From Zygaena filipendulae (Eukaryota > Arthropoda > Insecta > Lepidoptera > Zygaenidae), in NCBI GenBank assembly GCA_907165275.2, contig OU015677.1, forward strand, positions 5,332,001 through 5,396,000: a stretch of DNA of 64,000 nucleotides, written 5' to 3'. Position 1 is the first letter of the stretch, and each line of letters opens with the position of its first letter. Positions 32,601-44,042 of the stretch are shown in pieces. A program made the position numbers and the translations under genes. The notes below the pieces were generated by a model. It saw only the letters and a list, made by a program, of their open reading frames with translations, did no database searches and was not told the DNA's origin.

Positions 32601-34860
32601 TAAATTTTAGAACGTGGAATGATCAACTTTTTTTTGTGTCATTTCGAAATTCGAATTTGCAGAGGCCAGTGAAACGGATCAGTACTATTCACGAAGATTA
32701 CTAATAGTTATTGGTTTCATGCTATTAATTTGTTACTATTGATCAAAAATATTGTTAAATAAGGTTTCTTTTTATGTTTTTTAATATTTTTATTGTATGG
32801 AAATGAAATGAATTTTCTATACCATAATTAATTATTGAAATTAAAAGTTTGTTTGTTTGTAGAGGGTATAATTATTTTAGCCAAGTATCATAGGTGATAC
32901 CGAGGGTCTCAGGAGGTTATATATGGAATCGATGGATGTGGAATGTGGATGGAACAGTAATATGGTACCTTAATAAAAATATCGTAATTCAATCGATACA
33001 GAACAAAATGGTAGTCGGGTTAAGCCCAAATTTTTTGCCAAAGCATTGTTTAACCAAACACATAATATGTCCACAGCGAAAGATGTAAATTTTTGTTATA
33101 GGAAAAAAAAACTACGCACCTATCTAACGCACTCAGAAAAACAAAAATTTAAATGCATGCAACATAAAGAATATGGAGCAAAGCAGAAACATTTGAATTT
33201 CAAAACCAAATTGAGGACAAAACGGTTCCTTGAATCTACGCTGTTAAAAAAATTTAGGATCGAATAAAAAACTTAACAATATTCGTGTCTATGTACCTAG
33301 GTTCGCAGTTCGCCGTTTAAAATTTAAATTTCAAATATGGAGCGCGATGTCGTCATCGATAAACAGGCCAGTATTGTATTATGTCGCCTTCACTTCTTAC
33401 ATTCACATTATTATAGGTATACTTCCTTTTTAAGATTTTAGATTTCATAAAGTAAATTTTCCCTTTTCTAACTCTGGATGTAGTCACGTCTTTAAACTAA
33501 ATAACGAGCGTATTGAGTATTGACAGAGGGATGAATGAAAAAAAAAAAATGAATTAAATGTGGACGCTTTATAAAATGTCATCGCTGAATGTGGCCATTT
33601 GAATTGGTGTTCGTTCTTATCACGTCGCGTCGCAGGGTCAGCGCTTCCTATCGCATTTTATCGCCTTTACTTCCCGTTCGATATTTGAATTCTTTTATAT
33701 TCAATATTGAAATTGTGTGTGTGTGTATATGTGTTTTTTTTTTCACTCAACTGCCAGTGTATTGGATGATTTATTTAGGGTTACTTACATTTCAAATACT
33801 TATAAGTATTAAAAAAATGAAAATCAGTTTTTCGAAAACCCTTTTTGAAATGCGAACCGTCACTGATTCTAGTCACTGAATTACACAAAACAAACTGTTT
33901 AATCATAGAATGTCATTTTTTGGGTACGTACTAAACCAGTAGCAGTAAGCAAGCATTGCATTATGCACAAACTAGTATAGTATAGTATTATTATATTATC
34001 TGTGGTAACTAGTATAGTGGTAACTAGTATAGTATTATATTATCTGTGGCACAAAGATGTGAAAACCATTCAATAGATGACGGATTAAAGTTAAAAAAAA
34101 AACGTTATAGAGTTCGATCCCATCAAAATAGCTCGCGTCACTACTCACTCGATAAAAAAAAATCATATCTTCTAAGATTAGTTGAAAGCTACGGAACCGC
34201 AACAGAGATACCACATTCGGACTTGACTGTATTTAGTATTAGGTCTATGTACCTAAATTCAAAACTCGGCGGCGACGGCGTTCGATTTAAAATTAAAATT
34301 TATTTGAACTTTTCCTATCAGATTGTAAGTAAACACAAAGTATGAATAAAATACACCTAAGTAAGTGCCAATACTTATGTGCCATAGAGATATTATTATA
34401 GAGCGTTAGTTTTTTTTATTCCTTTCAAATTCGAAGCACAACGAACGTAGTGTCCTGTTTCCACCTCACCTGAAATTCCGTCACTGATTCCGTGCTTACT
34501 AATTCTTTGTTATATATGCCTTATATTACCTTTGGCTAATGGCTTTGGCTGTACACCGCGGCCGCGGTTTCATCTTTGGGGATTATTTTTCCGAAAAGCG
34601 CTTCTTATTGCTTGCGCGCATCATAAAAGGAAAGATTGAGCGTTTCAAGGTTACCTAGTATAGCGGTTCGAACTGTGCACTGACAGATAAGTATATAATA
34701 AAGTCAGTCAATGTGTGTTCACTATATTCTTTTATACTAGCTGTTTTATCAGAGAGAACTTCGGTGTTCCCGCAGAAACTCTTTGTTCTGAATTAAATTA
34801 AGTAATTTAGGATCCTCTGCCACTTGGGCTCATTATATTATAGCTTTCTGTCAGTAAAAG
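32600..34860. other. AT-rich stretch, no gene seen
   Basis: A short direct duplication lies at 33971-34050 (two copies of AACTAGTATAG...TATTATCTGTGG). A (GT)n run is near 33715. Frames at 33046-33267, 33589-33879 and 34046-34345 are rich in Lys, Asn and Phe and carry no motif. A remnant of a Helitron end (ACTAGCTG, CGGTGTTCCCGC) is at 34738-34790. Confidence 0.4.
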
Positions 34861-34867
34861 AATATTT

Positions 34868-35112
34868 AGCCGCAGATAAGCAATAACATGTTAACCGACA
34901 AAATTAAATCATTGATACAGAACGATTTATTGACAGTTAGAGAATGTTTTTTAATTATATGTGTACCGTATTACATTGTTTAAATATGTAACAAAATGTG
35001 AAACATAAAAAATGTTGACACAAAGTGGCGCTATAATTTTAAAACATGATTTACTCAAAATTTCTCCAGTGTGGGTATTGTTTATTGTCTCCACTATTGT
35101 TTATCTATGTCC
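34868..35112 (+). mobile_element. MITE family M2, complete
   Basis: Ends GCCGCAGATAAGCAATAACA and ATTGTTTATCTATGTCC, flanked by ATTT on both sides. GGCGCTATAATTTTAAAACA in the middle. Confidence 0.85.
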
Positions 35113-35139
35113 ATTTATAATTGGTTCAATACCAAGTGC

Positions 35140-35298
35140 CAGAGACGGAACTTCGAAATTAACGCCGGTGAAATCTCATGGAATATTGCATACCTACACG
35201 TTGTCGGGGGTTAAGTACAAAAAGGTCATAGGGTACTTTGTATCCCGGAATTCCTGCGGGCCTAAATTTTCGCGGGTGAAACCGCGGGGAACAGCTAG
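35140..35298 (+). mobile_element. Helitron (dimeric type), 3' part
   Basis: CGGTGAAATCTCATGGAATA is the internal junction of the dimeric subfamily. Then GTTGTCGGGGGTTAAG, GGAATTCCTGCGGGCC, GCGGGTGAAACCGCGGGG and CTAG|T. Confidence 0.8.
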
Positions 35299-35299
35299 T

Positions 35300-36000
35300 A
35301 TGAGAAAAGGCCATCTTATTTTTATCTTTAAACTTAAGTTTTACAAATTAAATTACATCTAGGTGTCGCTGCCTAAAAAATTACGACATTATGAAAATTA
35401 CGACATTATGAAATGCATCACGAATCTAAAACAAAAGCATTATCAGTTATCACATTTCGTACTTGCACTGGCTAGTGGCCATGTGCCTAGTACCTACGCA
35501 AAAAAAAATGACAATCCCAAATCCGTTCCAATTTCAAATACATCTATCTATCCCACTCTAGCTATTACGAATAGTTTCTTATTAAATTTACTATAGAAAG
35601 TCATAGTAGAGAAAAACAGCACTGGCCACGACGTAGATCCGCCGAAAGAGAAACAAAAAAATCTACAGCCCCAAATCTGTTCCAATTTCAAACGCATCTC
35701 TGTATCTATCCGAGAACGTTCGAGTTGTCGTGGTTATCTCTCGCTTTCTGTTCGAGTAAATAGCCAATTTGGCAGATAAAAATGGCCGCTAAATGGCGGT
35801 CGGCAATGTGTTTGACGTAAGAAAGAGATTATTTCGTCCCGGCGCAACGCTCTCACTGCTCTCGGCTAATCGATGTTACAGTCGACAGACATGTTACAGG
35901 ATGTAATCTTCTAATCTACAAATTCTACTACAGAGTATATCGGCCCGATTCGGTTTACATTACTTTTATACTACCTAATAATATTGTATCATTATATTTA
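35300..36000. other. No recognised feature
   Basis: AT-rich with a GC-richer patch near 35790-35880 that contains AAATGGCCGCTAAATGGCGG. A 77-codon frame at 35363-35596 has no known domain. Confidence 0.4.
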
Positions 36001-36007
36001 TTAGGTA

Positions 36008-36203
36008 CTAGCTATTCTCTACGGTTTCACCCGCGGTAATTTGGGAGTTGCCGCGGGAATTCTGGAACTAAAAATACCCTATGTTCTTCTTTGTACCCCT
36101 GACAACGTGTATGCAAAATTTCACGATGATCGGCTGAGCCGTTAAAGCGTGAAAGCGTAACAGACAGACAGAGTTACTTTCGCATTTATAATATTAGTAG
36201 GGA
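36008..36203 (-). mobile_element. Helitron (type A), complete
   Basis: 196 bp from the reverse of CTAG|T at 36008 to the reverse of the TC start at 36202-36203 (TAATATTAGTAGGGA). Hairpin GGTTTCACCCGC, GTACCCCTGACAACGTGTAT, GTGAAAGCGTAACAGACAGA. Confidence 0.88.
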
Positions 36204-36375
36204 ATAGCTGTCCCGCGCGGTTTTACCCGCGATAATTTCGGAGTTCCCGCGAAATTTGCGACCTCTTTTTCACGCCGTTAGGGGTTGAATTTTCAAAAAT
36301 CCTTTCTTATCGGATGCCTACGTCATACAAAGAACACACCCTCCAAGTTTCAGGTCTCTACGATAAGCGGTTTAA
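36204..36375 (-). mobile_element. Helitron (type F), abutting the previous copy
   Basis: It begins directly after the 5' TC of the previous element: ATAGCTGTCCCGCGCGGTTT, then TTAGGGGTTGAATTTTCAAA and CCTCCAAGTTTCAGGTCTCT. It resembles 29052-29266. Confidence 0.75.
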
Positions 36376-36524
36376 TAATAAATAATTTATTTCCACAAAA
36401 ATGTCATATTATTAAGAAAATCATACCACTATTAAACATTCATTCATTCAACATTATTAAAAAATCAAACCATTAACATACATACCAAAAATTGACAAGG
36501 GGCGACAAAAGAAGACTACCCAAC

Positions 36525-36706
36525 CACAATTTCTGTCTGTCTGTTCGCGCTAACCTCCGAATCTACCGAACGGAATGTCATGCGGTTTTCACTGGTAGAT
36601 TAAGCTTAGCCTGGAGCTACATATAGGCTTTGCTTCATTTATCAGATGTCGGGGAAAAAAAAAAGCCGCTCTGTTTCACGCGGGTGACACCGCGGGGTAC
36701 AGCTCG
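36525..36706 (+). mobile_element. Helitron (type C)
   Basis: CTGTCTGTTCGCGCTAACCT, ATGTCATGCGGTTTTCACTG, and the end GCGGGTGACACCGCGGGG with CTCG for CTAG. Confidence 0.6.
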
Positions 36707-37004
36707 TTATTTAATAAATGATACGGAGCTGGTTTGCAGTCGCATCCACCTCCACACCATCGGTTTAGGCTGTGCGTTGATCCGTCAGTCAGTCATTCAG
36801 GACAAAACATTTTATATGTATTGAACTAATCTTTCTCGAAGTGGGCGCCGAATTACAAATTAACATAACACATGAAACGGTAGAAACGATAATGGTGTCC
36901 AGAATCCAGACGATTAATAGTTACGTCATTTTGGAAAATATTGCAAAACTTTCTAAAGTGATATGGAATCTGCATTGCTAAATCCTTACTAGGGTACTTA
37001 TTAG

Positions 37005-37125
37005 AAATGCAAATGTGAGTTTGTTATCGCTTTCACGGCTTACTCAACCGATAATGGGGCAGGACATAGAGCACTTATCATCCTGGAACTCCCGCGGGAA
37101 CTCCGAAATTAACGCAGCTGAAACC
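37005..37125 (+). mobile_element. Helitron (type A), shortened
   Basis: AAATGCAAATGTGAGTTTG, TTTCACGGCTTACTCAACCG, GGAACTCCCGCGGGAACTCC. The hairpin is decayed. Confidence 0.65.
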
Positions 37126-37129
37126 GAAA

Positions 37130-37910
37130 AATAAACCGTAAAATGTTCAGAGTTGGTGCTTTTGCGACTCTCATACATTTACTCTGAACGCATAATTTTT
37201 TGTAGGCACATATTATTTAAAAGTAACACCTATTCATTTGATTTATTTGTTAACTGTCGACTGATATGTACCTCCTTTTTCGGAGTCGGCTAAAAACCCG
37301 AGCCTCGCACAGGAACACTCCTCGTAACGAGCGTGCGTCCTATTTCCAGTTTATTTAGAATAATATGACCAGCTCGCTCGGTCACGTTGTGACTTGTGAG
37401 TAAAGTAGGGTTGTCAACCAAACGCATAGCTATGTTAGAGCGTTAGTCTCGTTCAAAATTAAAGCAAAAAAACAATCAGTATGTGATTAGGATTCATTTA
37501 TTTCACACTATCAAATTAATAATTACATTAAATTATAATACGTGTACGTGGATCAACGTGAAATTACGTTCTATGTCTATCTACATATTAATTCGACGAA
37601 GCGTGGATTATGGGTTTTGTACGTAAAAAATTTGGAACCCCGGCTGTCAAAGTTTAGAAAAAAAAAGAGAGATCAGAAATTGAAATAAATGCTTATTTTT
37701 ATTGAAAAATTTGTTCTGACAAAAAAATAGTACAACAAAAACCCATTAGAAAACCAATACAAAAAAATAGTAATTCCTAATTCTCCTCCATTAGTTAGTC
37801 TTATTACTTTTTGTTCATTTGTTCAATGCAAGACGCGCGATTTCTACAAAAAAAGAAAAAACTTAAATAAAACGACTAACTATTCACTTTTACTCGAAAG
37901 TTTAGCCGCA
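37130..37910. other. No recognised feature
   Basis: AT-rich. No frame, repeat or strong fold that I can support. Confidence 0.4.
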
Positions 37911-37912
37911 GC

Positions 37913-38160
37913 TTAGGTGTCATAAAACGTGACAAATAAAAACTCAATCAATGTTTGGCACACATCTGCCATCATCCGACGGGACGCATCCTCTTGCTGG
38001 ACGGTAGACAGCCCTAGTGGCCGAGTCTCGGTCGAAATGGACCAACAACAATTGACCCCAATTTCGTGGACGGCTAATAGTTGCGTTGAACTGGGGGCGA
38101 CCCATCGAGATGCTGTTTCACGTTCCGTATTACGCAGACAGTTTGGTGACCAGTGATTTT
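37913..38160. other. Unidentified GC-rich block with frames on both strands
   Basis: Frames of 75 codons (plus, 37929-38156) and 102 codons (minus, 37913-38221) overlap. Neither has a motif I know, and the minus one runs into the adjacent (GA)n tract. The block ends sharply at the microsatellite. An old retroposed or transposon-derived piece is possible. Confidence 0.3.
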
Positions 38161-38166
38161 TAACGA

Positions 38167-38180
38167 GATCTCTCTCTCTC

Positions 38181-38213
<33 letters not shown>
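38167..38213. repeat. (TC)n/(GA)n inverted microsatellite
   Basis: TCTCTCTCTCTCTCGAGAGA continuing as (GA)n: a self-complementary dinucleotide tract able to form a hairpin of at least 14 bp. Confidence 0.85.
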
Positions 38214-38214
<1 letters not shown>

Positions 38215-38238
38215 AATCCAATGGATAGTCTTATGTTA

Positions 38239-38520
38239 CTAGATGTTGCCCGCGTTAATTTCGAAGACCCTGCGGGAATTCCTGGATAAAAAGTACCCTG
38301 TGTCCTTTTCTGTACCTCTGACAACGTTAATAAATTCAATAACACACGCATTCATTTTAGTGTTCCTGCGGGAATTCCGGAATATAAAGTACTCTATGTG
38401 TTATTCTGATAAAAAAGCTATATATGTATAGTTACATTCAAACCCATTCAGTAGATTTTGCGTGAAAGCGTAACAAACATCCATACATACAAACTTGCAC
38501 GTTTATAATATTGGTAAGGA
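38239..38520 (-). mobile_element. Helitron (dimeric type)
   Basis: CTAG at 38239, then two successive 3'-type modules (CCTGCGGGAATTCCTGG and CCTGCGGGAATTCCGG), and GCGTGAAAGCGTAACAAACA to the 5' end ATTGGTAAGGA. Confidence 0.75.
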
Positions 38521-38639
38521 TTTAGGGAGCTGTTTAGACTTTAGGTGGGGAATTCTGGCATAAAAATGCGTTCTTTGTGAATCAGTGAGCTTTATGATTT
38601 AACGGAGTGTTTTAACCTCGGTTTGTATTCAATCTACAA

Positions 38640-38730
38640 TTCGACGTGTGGATTGGAAGACACTATGGGTCACCATGTCACTCCGTAATTAAATGGCCCT
38701 GGTTCGATTCTGTTCTCCAATCCCGGAGTT
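38640..38730 (+). repeat. Degenerate tRNA-like SINE head
   Basis: TGGGTCACCATGTCACTCCG and GGTTCGATTCT resemble the SINE-1 head (GGTCACCATG, then B box). The A box is lost and no SINE body follows. Confidence 0.4.
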
Positions 38731-39194
38731 TATGTTTAAACTAAGTACGACAATTTTTCATTTATGTATGTACTTAAGAAAAATTAGTTGCAAAATCAGT
38801 TGATTTTTCCTGAAACTTACACGAGGAAAAGCCGCGGGATACAACTTAATTCCAGGAATTCAGATTCAGATGCGAAAATCTCTTATTAGTATTTATCTGT
38901 TATTATCTATACTAAAAAAATTAAACAACGTGTCAGCAAAAGCACATTTCTCTGACTTGACGCCACAAAAGAGCACAAAATTAAAAATCTTTCAGGTAAA
39001 GCACAAAAATGATAACAATTATTAAGATTCTCATTACGGCCGCAATTTCTCACGATCGTCCAAGCCGAGCGCTCTCTTCGCGAGCGAAATAGAAAAAAAA
39101 AAACACAACCAAAATGGCGCCGGCACAGAAATCAACTTCCGTAAACCGCCGTTAGGGAGCACCATTGTTAAGAGAGTAAACAAGAAAGGAAGAA

Positions 39195-39402
39195 TGAAAG
39201 GAATAAAATATAAATATAAACTTCAATAAAAATTTTCTACTTTTGTTCGCGAGCCGCATTGTTGTTGGGTCGGGAGTGCGCAGCTGCCGAGACGCAGCGA
39301 GTCAGCGACACATCTGGAGCTTTGAGTCGAGTCGCGTTCGAATTGCGATTAGTGATTACGTTTGTAAATCGAGTTCGCGTTCCGAATTATCGCGACAAAT
39401 AG
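39195..39402 (+). promoter_or_regulatory. Candidate promoter and 5' UTR exon
   Basis: TATAAATATAAAC at 39208-39220 is followed by a GC-rich stretch from 39245 and then AGTCGCGTTCGAATTGCGAT. A splice-donor-like AAATA|GTAAGG comes at about 39402. Composition, spacing and the donor fit a non-coding first exon. No coding start or partner exon can be shown. AAAATGGCGCCGGC lies upstream at 39112. Confidence 0.25.
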
Positions 39403-39613
39403 TAAGGGCTGATGTGATTGTTAAAATAAATTATTCATTTTGTTTTGTCTATTTAATTATATCTGAGGAATGAGATAATTTAAATATATTAATATAATAT
39501 TAATGTTAAAAAGAAAATAACGTTTAGTAACTATATCAATGGATTTGAATTACTTAATATAATCACTTCCAAAAAATTAACTAATACAATTATAGTCATT
39601 CTTTTATTAAGGA

Positions 39614-39803
39614 CTAGCTGTTCCCAGCGGGTTCACTCGCGATAATTTCGGCGATCCCGCGGGGATTCCGGGATAAAAAGTACCCCTGACAACGTCTGTG
39701 CAAAATTTCACGACGATCAAGTTTAGTATGTATATATGTATATTTAAAGCGTGAAAACGTACCAAAGAAACAAACTCAAATTCACATTTATAATATTAAG
39801 ATG
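39614..39803 (-). mobile_element. Helitron (type A)
   Basis: CTAG at 39614, CAGCGGGTTCACTCGC, GATCCCGCGGGGATTCCGGG, GTACCCCTGACAACGTCTGT, and the 5' end TTTATAATATTAAGA. A second 3' fragment follows to about 39850. Confidence 0.8.
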
Positions 39804-40520
39804 GCCGTTTCCCGCGGTAATTACGGAGATTCCGCGGTGATTCCGAAATAAAATACCTTAAGTACCTTTCAATAAGTTGGTAAATTATGTAAACAGACTT
39901 CGTTTCCCGTCAAAAACTAAGTTTTACTAGTCTATGAATATACCTAAGAGTGAAAAATCAGTCCGTTCGTAATATTGCTCAAAAATATTTTTTTTTTATT
40001 TCGAATCATGGAAAAACATTAGGTGTTCGTCGCATATCGAGGTTCCAAATTCAAACGGTGACAGTTCTTTTCGAAGATTATTTATAATGTCATTGGTTCC
40101 TATCGTTTCACGAATAAATAGAGACACAATATAAGCAAACCATTGGCGTTAGAATGAGTTGGGCATTATAAAAGGCGTTTGAAGATTTGCCACTTTAAAG
40201 TATTACCATTGGCCGATTCGCAAGCTGCAGTCTTTTATCCCGTATATCGGGGAGAATTGAAGCTTTTCGGGGACTCGGGTGAAATGAGTGTCTCCTTGAG
40301 ATTTAGGGGAATTCTGTGTGGGATAAGTAAGGAAATATGAATATCGCAATTTTTTTTCTTTCCAAGTGCTCTGATGGAATCGATACGTTTGCCTATCCTA
40401 TAAAAACGAAGCGTGACATTTTTTGCCGCGTTCATATAGGTCCCGTAATCTATCCCCACACCAATATGCATCTTTCCCAGCCACCAGGACCAAGTCTAAC
40501 ATTTTGATGACATGCGAATG

Positions 40521-40845
40521 GGGATGTGGACTAGGTACTTTTGAAAATCAAAATTCTAATTAGTCCGTCAGTTAGAAAATAAAAAAACAATAGACACGTA
40601 TTTTGTGCTTTTTTAAATAAATTAAAATGTACAGAGATAAAGCGCATTAAAGTTTAGGGTGAGGGGGTCGTGACGTCACTAACCGCTAAAACCGCCATAC
40701 AAACTATCAGAATAGTGACGTCACGCGGAATTTCAACTCAATATATCGCCGTTATTTTATGATTACTTAAAAAAAGAAAAAATACGTGTCCAATATTTTT
40801 TAATAATCTATAAGACGGACTAAAAAATAAAAATTAGTCAACATT
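40521..40845 (-). mobile_element. MITE M1, complete
   Basis: Tips GGGATGTGGACTA and TTAGTCAACAT. Arms AGTCCGTCAGTTAGAAAATA and CTATAAGACGGACTAAAAAA, with two GTGACGTCAC palindromes in the core. Very similar to 45006-45328. Confidence 0.82.
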
Positions 40846-41531
40846 GTGAATGAGTGAAAACAAAAACATGTATATGATTTTCGAATGACGTTAGCCTTCT
40901 TCTTCTTTGGTTTATGGCTTCGGGCACTATGTGTTGCCACAGCGACTCCGCCAATGTCACGTAGTTGAGAGAATACGTTGGACTAGCCTTTGATACTTGT
41001 CTTATAATCTCACTCATGGTTTTGACTTATGAGTTTTTTGTTGTGTTTTCGTGTACTACAATAATTATTATACGATTAGTAATCTTTAATGACTTTGGCA
41101 TAGCTACTTGGCGGCGTAATCCTTCTATAGGATTGCATCAAATAGAAGACGAAGACATTCTTTTAGTTATTTAGTAATGAGTTGCACCTCAAGCGGTAAG
41201 TTGTACCATTGGTGTCCTATATTTTTTTTAATATTTTTTTCGAAAGAATTCGTAAATAAGTTTTTTTAATATTTTTTTTTCTTTATTTAATTCAAAAAAA
41301 CAAATATATTATACAAGACACTTAAGCCCGAAGGGGCTTATTGGTGTCGCATCTGACTTTTTTCGCCTTTTCGACTTTTTTCGAAAATGATATTAGTGTG
41401 AAATGCACCCGCAGCGCAGCACGGGGAATTTCAGAACGAAACGCATACGCGGCAACAAAACGTCAACTGTCAAAAATACTATTTTCATCCCTGCATTTTC
41501 CAAAAGTTACTAGGTGTATTTTTGCATCGTT

Positions 41532-41745
41532 TTTTTTTTAATTGAATTGAATTGAATTGAACGAACTTTATTTGACACAACACATGGATAGTTACAACAT
41601 ACATAAATTAAAAAAAAGCATGAATGAGGGACTGCTTCCCAACCGCCAAAAGATCAGAACTGTACCGGGAGATCGCCAGCGCACCAATCCCTCTCGCCAG
41701 GCGAGTCTCATTTAGCGACTGAGAAACAGACCGACCTGTTTCAAA
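41532..41745 (-). mobile_element. LINE 3' end with (CAATT)n tail
   Basis: Read on the minus strand: GCGATCTCCCGGTACAGTTC, CATGTGTTGTGTCAAATAAA, GTTCG, then four CAATT units. AATAAA followed by a simple-repeat tail marks a retroposed 3' end. 5' limit uncertain. Confidence 0.6.
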
Positions 41746-42080
41746 TAATAAAAGCGCTTAAAATTTTTTCGGAAAAATACTATATTTAAAAAAAAAAAAA
41801 AGGTGGCAACCCTTATCCATGCCTGTGAGGTCTAACTGTAGTATCCTTTCGATAACATTGAAAAATATCATCTAACAAATGAGTATACCAATAAAAATCC
41901 GGTCCGTACAAGACGCGAGGCATATTATTACTTTGTATTATATATTAATACGCCATTCCTTTGATTTCCCACGGGGACACCCCAAGGTTCCTACACAAAC
42001 GCGTGCACACCGTACCTGATACATGTGTATATGTAATATGTATATGTGTGAGTGTTTTTTTTTTGTTAATCTTTAAATTG

Positions 42081-42322
42081 GCGACCCGATTGGCGCAGTA
42101 GGTCACCATGCCTGCTAATCAAGAGGTTCCGGGTTCGATTCCCGGCGGGGGTAGACTTTGTGTGATGAACACAGGGTTCCATTTTCCAGTTTTATTATAT
42201 ATCTATATTATGATATATATGTAATAATATGAAGTATATACCACGTTTGCTTGGTTTCCACGATATAAGCTTATAGCTTACTGTGGGATTAAGTAGATCT
42301 GTGTGTTGTAAGTGGACTATTC
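42081..42322 (+). repeat. tRNA-derived SINE (SINE-1), reference copy
   Basis: 242 bp. The head has A box TGGCGCAGTAGG (42091-42102) and B box GGTTCGATTCC (42132-42142), the internal RNA polymerase III promoter. After the head come GATGAACACAGGGTTCC, an AT-rich spacer, CCACGTTTGCTTGGTTTCCA and GTGTGTTGTAAGTGGA, then an AT-rich tail. It cannot fold as a tRNA because the acceptor 3' strand is replaced by the body. It needs LINE reverse transcriptase to move. Confidence 0.88.
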
Positions 42323-42324
42323 AT

Positions 42325-43060
42325 TTATTGATCTTAAAAGGTTTTTTATAGTATAAATTTAAATAATAATAAATATTATAAAACACCTAAACCTAGTGTG
42401 CTACCGGCAGCGGAGCAGAGCTCAAACTACCGGTGGTTAAGGTCACTGAGACAGGAACCTCCGTACAAAGCGTGTCGTGTCGAGAATTACCGCCTTCTGC
42501 ATCTGACCCTTAAGCCAACGACCTAGGGAGAGTCTCTCTCTCTTATTATTATTATTATTCTTCGTTCGACAATAATAATAATTCATAATGTAGCGGGCAA
42601 AAAAAAATTAGTTATATCTACCAATGCCGGGCAAAGGTTAATTAATTTAATTGAGCTGCAAAATTTATATTTTTTTAAACACAAAAAATCCAAAAGGACG
42701 TTTAGAATAATAAAAAATTTACAAACAATATTTGTCCCTAATCACCCTTACATAGAGAGGAGAATGTAAATGATACAATTTGATATTAATTGAAATAAAC
42801 TACTTTTATTTATTTATTTATTTATTAGATACTAGTTTGTGATCACAGGTACGCTACAGGTGTGATGTTTTACAAAGTATATGATTCTACTGTGACCTGT
42901 CATTTAGACGTACAAACATAAAATAGTTATTAAAATAAACTTTACAAAGCAACATAGTACTACTGCAGAAACTTAATAAAAAAACTTAAATGGAAACTTA
43001 AATAAAAACTTTTATCCCAATTCAGTAAAGAAATCCCGAGCTATAGGTACCTGAAATCCA
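42325..43060. other. No recognised feature
   Basis: AT-rich DNA with (ATT)n and (TTTA)n tracts near 42545 and 42806. Confidence 0.4.
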
Positions 43061-43076
43061 AACGATTCCTTACTAA

Positions 43077-43355
43077 TCCTAAACGCGAAAGTGAGTTTGT
43101 TTGTTTGTTACGCATTCACGCCTCAACGGCTTAACTAATAATGATAAAATTTTGCATACACAGAGAAGGACACAGGGCAACTTTATTACGGACTTCCCGC
43201 GCTAACTCCGAAGTTAACGCGGGTGAAATTGCATTAAATTTTGCATGCTACATGTTATCAGGGGCACAGAAAAGGATATAAGGTACCGACTTTTATCCCG
43301 GAATTCCCGCGGGATCTCCAAAATTAGCGCGGGCGAAACCGTGGGGAACAGCTAG
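43077..43355 (+). mobile_element. Helitron (dimeric type)
   Basis: A TC start, then two head-to-tail 3' modules joined at GCGGGTGAAATTGCATTAAA. The second ends GCGGGCGAAACCGTGGGG and CTAG|T. Confidence 0.85.
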
Positions 43356-43673
43356 TAACTATGTAACCAGTCATTCGTAATTTCCAAGAACTCCAAAAAA
43401 AACGCTTCCGCTCTCGCCTCCGCCGTCGCTTATAAACAGGACCACACACCACCACCACCGGAATTCGACCCATTTCCGTATCGAATGTCCTTTGTGTCTT
43501 TGAGTGCATTTCTTTAAAGGAGTTTGAATCTCCATTAAGTTGTTATATTTGAGCGCCTCCTCTCATGAATTTTGAGGTAGAATGTTGCCATCTCATCCTT
43601 AGTTAAACAATGCATAAGATCGGTGACAGAGAGCAAGATGTTTCGGAGGTTAGGCATGTTTTAAAGACAAATA

Positions 43674-44005
43674 GGCATGTTGCCGGCTTACGAAAACCAA
43701 AGTTATAATTAGTCCGTCAGTTAGAAAATAAAAATATCTAATAATAGGTAGACACGTATACATAATATTCGGATTTTTCAAATTAATGTGAAAATATACA
43801 TAGATAAAGCGCATTAAAGTTTGGGAGTGGGGGCTCGTGACGTCATAAGCCTCATATACACTGTATACCGGAGAGTGACGTCACGCGAAATTTCGACTCA
43901 AAGTAGTTATCGTCGTTATTTTTTGATAACATAAAAAAGGAAAAATACGTGTCCAATATTTTCTGCACGACCACGGACTAAAAATTTAAATTTAGTCAAG
44001 TAGCA
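43674..44005 (-). mobile_element. MITE M1, complete but decayed
   Basis: TA at both sides (43672-43673 and 44006-44007). Arms AGTCCGTCAGTTAGAAAATA and ACGGACTAAAAATTT. GTGACGTCA in the core. The tips no longer match each other well. Confidence 0.75.
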
Positions 44006-44042
44006 TATTGTATGATTCGTCCGCTGTCATTTTGTACAGACA

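Noticed and set aside
35012..35362. 116-codon plus frame
   Set aside because: It crosses an M2 MITE end and a Helitron; it is a transposon-derived chance frame.
37913..38221. 102-codon minus frame as a gene
   Set aside because: Part of it is (GA)n microsatellite translation (repeated Ser-Leu); a frame is also open on the other strand.
42081..42155. Possible tRNA gene (A and B boxes)
   Set aside because: The acceptor stem cannot close, the sequence continues into a SINE body, and the same head recurs at 28372-28648.
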